NCBI RefSeq assembly: GCF_017104715.1
Contig: NZ_JAAGPI010000029.1
Span: 1-64,000 of the forward strand
Length of the DNA: 64,000 nucleotides
Source: Burkholderia sp. Ac-20365
Lineage (GTDB): Bacteria > Pseudomonadota > Gammaproteobacteria > Burkholderiales > Burkholderiaceae
Direction: 5' to 3'
Below, piece after piece: positions 45,055 through 53,049 of the stretch. Each line of letters begins with the position of its first letter. The stretch's first letter is position 1. Under the pieces are notes generated by a model. The model had not been told where the DNA came from. It made no database searches and was given only the letters and a program-made list of their open reading frames with translations. Position numbers and translations under genes: made by a program.

Positions 45055-46026
45055 TTACCAGGGCCACGCGACGTTCGTTCCAATACCCGCCTCGCGCGCA
45101 CGATCGCGCAGCATCCGCGAGACGGTGAGGTCCTGCAATGCGAGGCCCGTCATATCGAAGATCGTGATGGCTTCATCAAGCCGCCCGACTGACGCTGCAC
45201 CGCCGAGAACCGAGCCAAGCTCCACGCACGGCGTGTCAGGACTCCATTGCAACTCGCCGATCTGCGAAGCCTGCACGCGATCGTCGACATAAACCTGCGC
45301 GCGTTCCAGCATGCCCGGCGGCAATTCGCGCTTTCCTTTCGTATCGGCGCCCACGCAGTTGATATGCGTGCCCGGACGCACAGCGTCAGCGCTGAAGAGC
45401 GGACCGCCGCCCGGTGTTGCCGTGATTACGATGTCGCTTTGCGCAACGGCTTCATCCGCTTGCTTCGCGTGCCCGACTGCGCAACGTGCTGCGAACAACG
45501 CTTCGAACGCAGCGTCGGGCTCACCATTCGCCGTCACGTAGCGAACGGTCTTCAATTGCTGCATCAGATGCAGCGCAAATGTCACCTGAATACGCGCCTG
45601 CGTGCCTTTGCCGAAGACGCAGAGGCTCTCGCTGTCCTTGCGCGCCAGATTCCGCAGACCAAGACCGCCCGCCGCGCCCGTTCGCATCGTCGTAATCGCA
45701 TTGCCGTCGATCACGCATTCGGGACGTCCCGTTGCGGGATCGACGAGCATCACGGTCGCCTGATGCGGCTCGCCGCCCAGCGTGCGATTGGACGGCCAGA
45801 AACCCGCCGCCTTGAAGCCCAGCAGCGCTTCTGCCTGCACGTCACCCGACTTGATGCCGAACACGCCGCCCGTCGCAAGCTTTTCTCGCACGACGGGAAA
45901 CACACGCCCTTGCCCTTCGGCATGCAGCACGAACGCACGATGCGTGGCAGAGAGCACGTCGTCGATCGTGAGCAGCTGTTCGACGTCGTCCTTGTTCAGA
46001 AGCAGCAATGTCGCGTCATTTGGCAT
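45055..46026 (-). CDS. Ornithine cyclodeaminase/mu-crystallin-family reductase (iminosuccinate reductase-like)
   Basis: A 323-residue NAD(P)-dependent protein. A Rossmann-type segment with FGKGTQARIQ lies mid-protein, and VGADTKGKREL and ELGSVLGG are OCD-family blocks. FPVVREKL, GFKAAGFWPSN and the HQATVMLVDP stretch are like iminosuccinate reductase BhcD as I remember it. An L-arginine dehydrogenase (DauB) type is the alternative, since the adjacent regulator is DauR-like. Its start lies inside the 3' end of the regulator gene (11-nt overlap). Enzyme fold is firm, substrate inferred. Confidence 0.72.
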   Translation of the reverse strand: MPNDATLLLLNKDDVEQLLTIDDVLSATHRAFVLHAEGQGRVFPVVREKLATGGVFGIKSGDVQAEALLGFKAAGFWPSNRTLGGEPHQATVMLVDPATGRPECVIDGNAITTMRTGAAGGLGLRNLARKDSESLCVFGKGTQARIQVTFALHLMQQLKTVRYVTANGEPDAAFEALFAARCAVGHAKQADEAVAQSDIVITATPGGGPLFSADAVRPGTHINCVGADTKGKRELPPGMLERAQVYVDDRVQASQIGELQWSPDTPCVELGSVLGGAASVGRLDEAITIFDMTGLALQDLTVSRMLRDRAREAGIGTNVAWPW

Positions 46027-46648
46027 CGTTGTACACCGTCGCACGAGATACGCCCAGATGGGCAGCAATGATTTCCATCGACTTGCGAACCTCCAGAAAA
46101 CCCGCCTGCTTCAGTTCCTGCATCAACGCGCGCCGTTGTTCCGTCTTCAGCGCCTGCGGCGTGGTGGACAGCGACATTACATACTGGTCGATACGCTCGC
46201 GGATCGCTTCGGCATTGGCGGGATCGAGCGATTCCCTGGCGCCGACACCGGACGTGGTGCAGAACTGTTCGAGAACGTTCTGGATACCGCGAAACAGATT
46301 CAGGTCGACATTCAGGCACAGCGCAGCCACATAACGTCCCGTCGAATCCTTGATCCCCACCGACGTGCTCTTCGCGCGCCGGCCGTCGCTGAACTGGTTC
46401 GGATAGTTGGTCAGCAGCTGCGGATAGTTTTCGTCTGCGATCCGTGCAAGCCCGAGTTCCGTTGTCGGATCGCCGACGGCACGCCCGGACAGGTTGTTGT
46501 GAATCGCGAGAATGGAATGTCCCGGATCGCGCAGATCGTGCACCACCACTTCGCAAAACGGCGCGAATGTCTGCCCCAGACCGTCAGCGATCTGCTTCAC
46601 CTGATCGAGTAGCGACTCCTGCTCCCGTTCCAATGCGCTCTTTTTCAT
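46016..46648 (-). CDS. YheO/DauR-type PAS-HTH transcriptional regulator
   Basis: A 210-residue regulator from ATG 46648. Residues ~10-120 are a YheO-like PAS domain (FCEVVVHDLRDPGHSILAIHNN) and ~165-210 an HTH_22 domain (SMEIIAAHLGVSRATVYNDAK). It is co-transcribed and overlaps the downstream reductase gene by 11 nt. DauR-type proteins repress amino-acid catabolic genes, often next to an OCD-family dehydrogenase. Confidence 0.83.
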   Translation of the reverse strand: MKKSALEREQESLLDQVKQIADGLGQTFAPFCEVVVHDLRDPGHSILAIHNNLSGRAVGDPTTELGLARIADENYPQLLTNYPNQFSDGRRAKSTSVGIKDSTGRYVAALCLNVDLNLFRGIQNVLEQFCTTSGVGARESLDPANAEAIRERIDQYVMSLSTTPQALKTEQRRALMQELKQAGFLEVRKSMEIIAAHLGVSRATVYNDAK

Positions 46649-46799
46649 AATAGACGTTTTATCTAAAGTTACCAATATTGTACAGTCAATCGGGTTCATG
46701 AAGCACGTAAGCGAAAACACCGTGCGGGTTCATTTCTCTTGAACGCCACCCGGCATCGCCTATAGTCGATTGATGCGTGACGCATCGGGTGCAAATACC

Positions 46800-47546
46800 A
46801 TGTGCAATACGTATGAATATCCACGCCAGTACTCGGGCTCGGGCCGTCGCCGGTTTCTGCGGTTGACGGGTGCCGCGGCTGTCGCCGGGCTTGCCCAGAT
46901 CACGTTGATGCCGGACGTGGCGCAGGCCGATTCGCTGACCAAAGCGCAGCGCGACAGAATGACGCCGCAACAGATCATCGACGAGATGAAAGCTGGCAAC
47001 GCGCGCTTCCAGAAAGGCGAGCGCAAGCCGCGCAACTATCTGCGCGAGCAGCGCGCAAGCGCGGCGGGACAATATCCCGCCGCCGTACTGTTGAGCTGCA
47101 TCGATTCGCGCGCACCCGCCGAAGTCATCATGGACCTCGGCATCGGCGACATCTTCAACTGCCGCGTCGCCGGCAACATCGAAAACAACGACATCCTCGG
47201 CAGCATGGAGTTTGCGTGCAAGCTGTCGGGCGCGAAGGTCGTCGTCGTGATGGGACACACGGCTTGCGGCGCGATCAAGGGCGCCATTGCGGACGCCGAA
47301 CTGGGCAATCTCACGGCCTTGCTCGACAAGATCAAACCGGCGGTGCAGGCCACGGAGTACAGCGGCGAGCGCAGCGCAACGAATTACGCGTTCGTGAATG
47401 CCGTGGCGCGCAAGAACGTCGAACTGACGATCGCGAACATACGGCGCGACAGCCCCGTGCTGGCCGAGATGGAAAAGCAAGGCACGGTAAGGATCGTCGG
47501 CGCGATGTACAACCTGAGCACAGGCGCACTCGAGTTTTTCACTTGA
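46800..47546 (+). CDS. Periplasmic beta-class carbonic anhydrase (Tat-exported)
   Basis: A 248-residue protein (ATG 46800; ATG 46773 would overlap the predicted transcription start after TTGAAC-n16-TATAGT). The N-terminus has a twin-arginine signal, RRRFLRLTGAAAVAGLA. Zinc and dyad residues of beta carbonic anhydrases are present: Cys100-Asp102-Arg104 (CIDSR), His153 and Cys156 (GHTACG). It interconverts CO2 and bicarbonate. Tat export implies it folds with zinc in the cytoplasm before secretion to the periplasm. Confidence 0.88.
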   Translation: MCNTYEYPRQYSGSGRRRFLRLTGAAAVAGLAQITLMPDVAQADSLTKAQRDRMTPQQIIDEMKAGNARFQKGERKPRNYLREQRASAAGQYPAAVLLSCIDSRAPAEVIMDLGIGDIFNCRVAGNIENNDILGSMEFACKLSGAKVVVVMGHTACGAIKGAIADAELGNLTALLDKIKPAVQATEYSGERSATNYAFVNAVARKNVELTIANIRRDSPVLAEMEKQGTVRIVGAMYNLSTGALEFFT

Positions 47547-47613
47547 TCCTTGTCTGGTTGGGCGCTTGCGTTTTCTGTTACGCTGCGCCCTTTCTCCCAG
47601 CTTGAATTCAAAG

Positions 47614-48003
47614 ATGGAAACCCCTTTCAACGAACGCGGCGTGTCGGTCACGCGCAATGCGCTGTCGGCGGCCGGCCAGGTCTTTCCGTTGCGCGACATC
47701 CAGAACGTGCGCGTCGTCACCGTGCAGAAGAACAGGCTCGTGCCCTACGCGATTTCGCTGATCGGCCTCGCCGGCGCGATCGCGGGCGGCTTGTATGCTT
47801 CGCCGCTGGGTGTTGTGGTCGGCGTGATGCTGATCGTCGTTGGCTGGCTGACGTGGCGCACGCAGGACGTCACGCACCGCTTGATGGTGCAGACGGCGGA
47901 AAGCGAGCGCGAAGCGCTGTCCAGCATCGATCTGTCGTTCGTCGAACGCGTCGCGCAAACGGTCCGCGATGCGCTTGCTTGCGCAACCGCCCCGAAAAGC
48001 TGA
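47614..48003 (+). CDS. DUF6232-like membrane protein
   Basis: A 129-residue protein with an N-terminal small beta region (FNERGVSVTRNALSAAGQVFPLRDIQNVRVV), two adjacent transmembrane helices (~48-85) and a soluble tail. The layout matches the DUF6232 family. It starts at ATG 47614 with AAAG upstream. Function unknown; it lies 67 bp after the carbonic anhydrase. Confidence 0.65.
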   Translation: METPFNERGVSVTRNALSAAGQVFPLRDIQNVRVVTVQKNRLVPYAISLIGLAGAIAGGLYASPLGVVVGVMLIVVGWLTWRTQDVTHRLMVQTAESEREALSSIDLSFVERVAQTVRDALACATAPKS

Positions 48004-48134
48004 TTGCACTCGCGCCGCGTTTACACAAAATTGACGGCGCGCAGCCTTCCTTTTAGCACCCGCTTGAGACGCCGCCCGCTACAGTGGACGCGTCTCAACA
48101 GCCGCGCCGCCAACCTCGCGGCGGCGCATCGACG

Positions 48135-48473
48135 ATGCACACTGCTACCGCCTCATCGCGCGCATTACCGCGCCGCGCACCCGCCTTCGACTGCTCCACG
48201 CACGCTGCCCTGTCGCTCGTGACGATCGACGTGACGGTCCCCGGCACGTCATCGGCAGCGGGACGCCGCGCACTGCTCGCGGCGCTCGGCGAAGGCTCGC
48301 GCGTCTTCGTGATGTCCGTCGACAAACGCGCCGACTGCATCACATTTCGCGTCGATGTGATGGCGCGCAGCGTCGGCGATGTCGTCGGCGCGCTGGCCGG
48401 CACGCTGCGTCGCGCGACCATTGGCCGCGTGCGCTCCGTCGCACTCGCACAGTCAATCGCGCGGCAGCACTGA
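48135..48473 (+). CDS. Hypothetical protein with possible ferredoxin-like fold
   Basis: A 112-residue frame from ATG 48135 (a GTG at 48084 would add 17). After a basic Ala-rich N-terminus, residues ~35-112 alternate strand-helix-strand (LVTIDVTVPG, RRALLAALG, RVFVMSVDK, CITFRVDVMA), a pattern like ACT/ferredoxin folds. No ribosome site is clear and no family is recognised. Confidence 0.45.
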   Translation: MHTATASSRALPRRAPAFDCSTHAALSLVTIDVTVPGTSSAAGRRALLAALGEGSRVFVMSVDKRADCITFRVDVMARSVGDVVGALAGTLRRATIGRVRSVALAQSIARQH

Positions 48474-48633
48474 AGCAGCATTCACACATTTTTGCAGGTC
48501 ACGGGAGTCGCCCGCGTAGAGTCGGCGGTCCTGTCATCTCGCGTGCCCTCGCGCGCGGCTAACGCGCACTGCCAAGCCTGAACGGCTGACATGGCTGTCG
48601 TCGGAGGGCGCGCACTTCTGCAAGGTGTGTGCG

Positions 48634-49689
48634 ATGTCTGTCCATTACTTCCGGCGCATGGCCGGCTTTGCGGGCGCGCTGATCGTGCTCGCGCTCGCGG
48701 CCTGCTCGACGCCGATTTCCACGCCCGTGCCGCCCGACATGAAGGCGAGCCTCATCAACGAAGGACGCGACGGCCTGCTCGTACCGCTCTTCGCAGAGCG
48801 CAGCGATCCGCACGGCCGCACGTCGATCGGCCTGCCCGTGCAGATGGATGGCAAATCCGTCTACCTGATGCTCGATACAGGCACGCGCGGCGTGCGCGTG
48901 CTGTCGAAGGTCTTGCCGCGTTCCGGTTATCCGTCTGCGGGCACGCGCAGCTCGCTCACCTTCGCGACCGATGCCCAGATATCCGGCGCGGCCATCACGT
49001 TGCCGATGAGCATCGTCGGCACGAAGCCTGTCGATGTCGCCGCGCAAGCCGTCGACGAAGTCAGCTGCCTGAAAATCAACAAGCGCTGCGTCGCAATGGA
49101 CGGCTACACGGGCGAGTTCGGCTGGGCCTTCTCGGGCATCTTCGGCGTCGGCGCCGACGATCCGCGCGATACCTGCTGCACGCCACCGTTACGAGCGCTG
49201 CCCGCGAACATCGGTCAGCGCTATATGGTGCGCTCGAATCTCGCGCATCCGTTTCTTGTGCTGAGTCCATCGGTTGCCGTCACGAAAGACTTCACGCTCG
49301 TGCCGCTGACGCCTGGCAAGGACGGCTCCGTGCAATGGCCAGTCGGTTGCGTGCAGGTCGGCAGCAAGATGCGCTTCTGCGCGCCCGTCGTGTTTTCGAC
49401 GGGCGGCACCGACATGATCCGCATCGAAACCGACAAGGCGCCCGACTGGTCCGGCGATGTCGACGAGCACACGCCGTTCGCGCAGGGCAACTACGACGTG
49501 ATACTCGGCGTGCGCGACTGGGCGCATCGCTTCAACGACGCGCAGGTGACGATCGTGAAGACCGCGCCGGGCGCGAACCGCATCGTGATCGGGTTGATGT
49601 CGCTACAGAATATCGACTTGCTGTTCGACTTCGCGCAGGGTCAGCTCGGACTGCGTGCGGCGCGCGACACTGAGCGAATGGGCGGTTAA
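48634..49689 (+). CDS. Lipoprotein with retropepsin-like DTG motif
   Basis: A 351-residue protein from ATG 48634 (AAGG 8 nt upstream; GTG 48625 is an alternative). The signal MSVHYFRRMAGFAGALIVLALAAC ends in a lipobox (LAAC), so it should be lipid-anchored. VYLMLDTGTRGVRVLS contains the Asp-Thr-Gly of pepsin-like and retropepsin-like aspartic proteases, and a second FSTGG segment lies later. Six or more cysteines (CLKINKRC, DTCCTPP, GCVQV, RFCAP) suggest disulfides. Protease activity is an inference. Confidence 0.7.
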   Translation: MSVHYFRRMAGFAGALIVLALAACSTPISTPVPPDMKASLINEGRDGLLVPLFAERSDPHGRTSIGLPVQMDGKSVYLMLDTGTRGVRVLSKVLPRSGYPSAGTRSSLTFATDAQISGAAITLPMSIVGTKPVDVAAQAVDEVSCLKINKRCVAMDGYTGEFGWAFSGIFGVGADDPRDTCCTPPLRALPANIGQRYMVRSNLAHPFLVLSPSVAVTKDFTLVPLTPGKDGSVQWPVGCVQVGSKMRFCAPVVFSTGGTDMIRIETDKAPDWSGDVDEHTPFAQGNYDVILGVRDWAHRFNDAQVTIVKTAPGANRIVIGLMSLQNIDLLFDFAQGQLGLRAARDTERMGG

Positions 49690-49703
49690 AGCAACGCACG
49701 AAT

Positions 49704-49749
49704 AAAATAAAAACCGCCGCGCGATTCAGCATCGCGCGGCGGTTTTTTT
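49704..49749. terminator. Bidirectional terminator between lipoprotein gene and glgP
   Basis: A 14-bp perfect stem (AACCGCCGCGCGAT and its complement) with loop TCAGC. A run of six T lies on the right, and AAAATAAAA on the left gives T-runs on the other strand. It sits between convergent genes and can end both. Confidence 0.9.
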
Positions 49750-49768
49750 ATGCACACATCACATCGCG

Positions 49769-52222
49769 TCACTCGAGTTCGAGCGGCTTCACATTCCAGA
49801 TCTCGCGCGCATACTCGGCAATCGTGCGGTCCGACGAGAACTGCCCCATGCCCGCAACGTTCTCGATCGCGCTTCGCGTCCAGCCGCGCCGGTCCACGTA
49901 GCGCTTGTCGACTTCGTCCTGCGCCTTCTTGAGTGCGGCGAAATCGGCGAGCACCATGTAGTGATCGCCCCAATCGACCAGCGTGTGGAAGATATCCGAG
50001 AAGCGCAATGGATCATCCGGCGAGAAGAAGCCGGTGCGAATCTGGTCGAGCGCCATCTTCAGTTCGGGGTTGTGCTCGTAGATTTCGCGCGGACGATAAC
50101 CCGTCGCGCGCAACTCGTCGACCTGATCGGCCGTGTGCCCGAAGATGAAAATGTTCTCGCGCCCGACGGCATCGCAGATCTCGATGTTCGCGCCGTCCAT
50201 CGTGCCGATGGTCAGTGCACCGTTCAGCGCGAGCTTCATGTTGCCCGTGCCCGATGCTTCCGTGCCCGCCATCGAAATCTGCTCCGACAGGTCCGCTGCG
50301 GGAATGATCAGCTCGGCCACGCTCACACCGTAGTTCGGCACGAACACCACTTTCAGCTTGTCGCCGATGATCGGATCTTCGTTCACCGTCTTGCCGACAT
50401 CGCCGATCAGCTTGATGATCGTCTTCGCCATCCGGTACGCAGACGCCGCCTTGCCCGCGAACATCACGACGCGCGGCACCCAGTCGCGCTCGGGATGGGC
50501 GCGAATCTGGTTGTAGCGCACGATCACATGCAGCACGTTCAGCAGTTGCCGCTTGTATTCGTGAATGCGCTTCACCTGCAGATCGAAGAGCGCTTCGGGA
50601 TCGAAGCTCATCTTCGTATGCTGTTGCAGGCGCTGGATCAGACGCAGCTTGTTCTGCCGCTTCGCTTCATGGAACGCGTGAATGAACGACGGATCGTCGC
50701 GCAGATCGCGCAGCTTGCCGAGTTCGAACAGATCGCGCCGCCAGTGCGTGCCGATCTGTTCGTCGATCAGCTTCGACATCGACGGGCTCGATTGCGCGAG
50801 CCAGCGGCGCGGCGTCACGCCGTTCGTCACGTTGGTGAAGCGCTCGGGCCAGATCTTCGCGAAGTCCGAGAAGATGTCGCGCGTCATCAGTTGCGAGTGC
50901 AACTTCGACACGCCGTTGACCTTCTGGCTCGCGACGATAGCCAGATGCGCCATGCGCACGCGCCGCTGCCCATATTCATCGACGAGCGAGATACGACGGA
51001 TCATGTCGACGTCATGGCCCGAATGCTCGCTGACCTGCTTCAAAAATTCCGCGTTGATCTCGAAGATGATTTCGAGGTGACGCGGCAACAGGCGCGCGAG
51101 TGTTTCGACGTCCCACGTTTCGAGCGCTTCGGGCATCAGCGTGTGGTTCGTGTACGAGAACATCTGCTGGATGTCTTTCCACGCCTTCGCCCACGGCACG
51201 TGATGCACATCGACGAGCAAACGCATCAGTTCGGGAATGGCGAGCACCGGGTGCGTGTCGTTCAGATGCACCGCCACCTTTTCGGCGAAACGGCCGAACG
51301 TGCTGTGCGTTCTCTGATAACGACGGATCAGATCCTGCATCGTCGCCGAGACGAAGAAGTATTCCTGACGCAGACGCAGTTCGCGGCCAGCGGGCGTCGA
51401 ATCGTCGGGATACAGCAGACGTGAGACGTTCTCCGACATGTTCTTCGCATCGACGGCACGGCGATAGTCGCCCTGATTGAACGCCGACAGATCGAGTTCC
51501 TCCGTCGCGCGCGCGGACCACAGACGCAGCGTGTTCGTCGCGCTAGTCGCGAAACCGGGAATCACGGTGTCGTACGCCATCGCGTTCACATGCTGCGTTT
51601 CGATCCATTCGACATGACCGTCGCGCTGCACAGTACGTCCGCCGAAATGCACGATGTATTGCACCTCAGGCCGCGGAAACTCCCACGGGTTGCCCGCGCG
51701 CAGCCAGTAATCGGGCGTTTCGATCTGCTCGCCATCGACGATCTGCTGCTTGAACATCCCGTATTCGTAACGGATGCCGTAGCCGAAGCCCGGAATGCCG
51801 AGCGTCGCCATCGAATCCAGAAAGCATGCAGCGAGGCGCCCCAGACCGCCGTTGCCGAGCGCGGCATCGGGTTCGAGATCGACGAGCGCTTCCATATCGA
51901 CGCCGAGGTCCGCCAGCGCCTCTTTCACCTGATCGTAGATGCCGAGCGCGAGCAACGCATTCGTGAACGTGCGCCCGATCAGAAATTCCATCGACAGGTA
52001 ATACACGCGCTTCACGTCCTGCTCGTATTGCAGGCGCGTGGTTTTCATCCAGCGCGCGACGAGCCGGTCGCGCACGGCGAGCGCCGCGGCATGCAGCCAG
52101 TCCTGCGGGCGCGCAGTCACGGCGTCCTTGCCGACGCCGTACATCATGCGGTTGGAAATCGAGCGCCGCAGCGCGTCGACGGTACTGTTGAGCTGGTCGA
52201 ATTCCAGATCCACCGCTGTCAT
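49769..52222 (-). CDS. glgP: Glycogen/maltodextrin phosphorylase
   Basis: An 817-residue family GT35 phosphorylase, the normal length. It releases glucose 1-phosphate from alpha-1,4-glucans. The PLP-site signature EASGTGNMKLALNGALTIG contains the cofactor lysine. YYLSMEFLIGR near residue 75 and NGGLGRLAACFLDSMATLG near 125 are conserved substrate-site blocks. No other glycogen genes are adjacent. It is transcribed toward the bidirectional terminator; its upstream region can fold (52365-52435). Confidence 0.95.
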   Translation of the reverse strand: MTAVDLEFDQLNSTVDALRRSISNRMMYGVGKDAVTARPQDWLHAAALAVRDRLVARWMKTTRLQYEQDVKRVYYLSMEFLIGRTFTNALLALGIYDQVKEALADLGVDMEALVDLEPDAALGNGGLGRLAACFLDSMATLGIPGFGYGIRYEYGMFKQQIVDGEQIETPDYWLRAGNPWEFPRPEVQYIVHFGGRTVQRDGHVEWIETQHVNAMAYDTVIPGFATSATNTLRLWSARATEELDLSAFNQGDYRRAVDAKNMSENVSRLLYPDDSTPAGRELRLRQEYFFVSATMQDLIRRYQRTHSTFGRFAEKVAVHLNDTHPVLAIPELMRLLVDVHHVPWAKAWKDIQQMFSYTNHTLMPEALETWDVETLARLLPRHLEIIFEINAEFLKQVSEHSGHDVDMIRRISLVDEYGQRRVRMAHLAIVASQKVNGVSKLHSQLMTRDIFSDFAKIWPERFTNVTNGVTPRRWLAQSSPSMSKLIDEQIGTHWRRDLFELGKLRDLRDDPSFIHAFHEAKRQNKLRLIQRLQQHTKMSFDPEALFDLQVKRIHEYKRQLLNVLHVIVRYNQIRAHPERDWVPRVVMFAGKAASAYRMAKTIIKLIGDVGKTVNEDPIIGDKLKVVFVPNYGVSVAELIIPAADLSEQISMAGTEASGTGNMKLALNGALTIGTMDGANIEICDAVGRENIFIFGHTADQVDELRATGYRPREIYEHNPELKMALDQIRTGFFSPDDPLRFSDIFHTLVDWGDHYMVLADFAALKKAQDEVDKRYVDRRGWTRSAIENVAGMGQFSSDRTIAEYAREIWNVKPLELE

Positions 52223-52603
52223 CGAAGCCTCCGGTAAAACGACGCGGCGCGCGCTTCACTGCTTGCGTATTGGATGCGGGCGGCGCGAGCCGGTCTGGTG
52301 GATAAATAAGCAGAGTAGGACATTTTGCGTCATCCCGCGTCTGCGGCCATTACGTTATCGAAAAGCCCGCCAACCCAAGCAGACAAACCTTACCGTCACG
52401 CAGTTCCTTAACTGCATAGTTTGGTTTTGCCGGGCGTTACTCTGAAGATCCTGCGGTTGGCACGATGCCGGTGCAGACGGCTCTGTTCCTTGCACTAGTA
52501 TGGATGAGTAAAAAGGCGGATCGGAGACAGCCTCGCCGTGCTGCGTCCCGCCGAGTCCCGCTGTAGCGTCGCTGGCATCGTCGTGCTCCGATGGAGGTCG
52601 AAA
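52223..52603. other. glgP upstream region with nested inverted repeats
   Basis: GCAGTT-CCTT-AACTGC (52400-52415) is nested in AAACC/GGTTT (52385-52389 and 52423-52427), itself nested in GCCCG/CGGGC (52365-52369 and 52431-52435). On the minus strand the last arm is followed by TTTT. This could be a structured 5' leader of glgP or a small RNA. Nothing else is visible up to the small gene at 52604. Confidence 0.35.
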
Positions 52604-52831
52604 ATGAACGCACAATCCGTGCTCGGAATCATCCATGCGCAGGAATTGCTGATCGTGTCGCTGATCCGCGCGCTTCCGCCCGGCGACCGGCGCAAGGTGT
52701 CCGACGAATTCCAGGGGCAAGTCGAACTGGCCGAAGCGCCGCATCTGAGCGACGGCCACGATCAGGAGATGACGGAAGCATTCAGGGCGCATATCCGCAA
52801 GCTGTCGATTCTGCTGGCGTCGTGCAGCTGA
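52604..52831 (+). CDS. Small hypothetical protein
   Basis: A 75-residue protein with GGAGG 6 nt before ATG 52604. It is entirely helical in appearance (VLGIIHAQELLIVSLIRALP, then REVSDEF-like and MTEAFRAHIRKLSILLAS segments), slightly acidic, with no signal peptide. No family recognised. The strong ribosome site makes it likely real. Confidence 0.6.
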   Translation: MNAQSVLGIIHAQELLIVSLIRALPPGDRRKVSDEFQGQVELAEAPHLSDGHDQEMTEAFRAHIRKLSILLASCS

Positions 52832-53049
52832 TGCCTACGCGGGGCTGAACGCCCACGCCGATTGGCGGTCGCCGCTGGCGGCTGACAGTTAGTTGCACGA
52901 TGTTCCGATTGTTGCCGTAATAGACCATCAATCGCGGCAACGACTTGCAACGACCTTTCAAAAGCAGCGATTTTGCGCGGCGCTCAGCAGAATCCGCGCC
53001 GCTCTGTAACAATCGCTTCATTCGCTTCGAGCACGGCGGCCGCCCGAGC

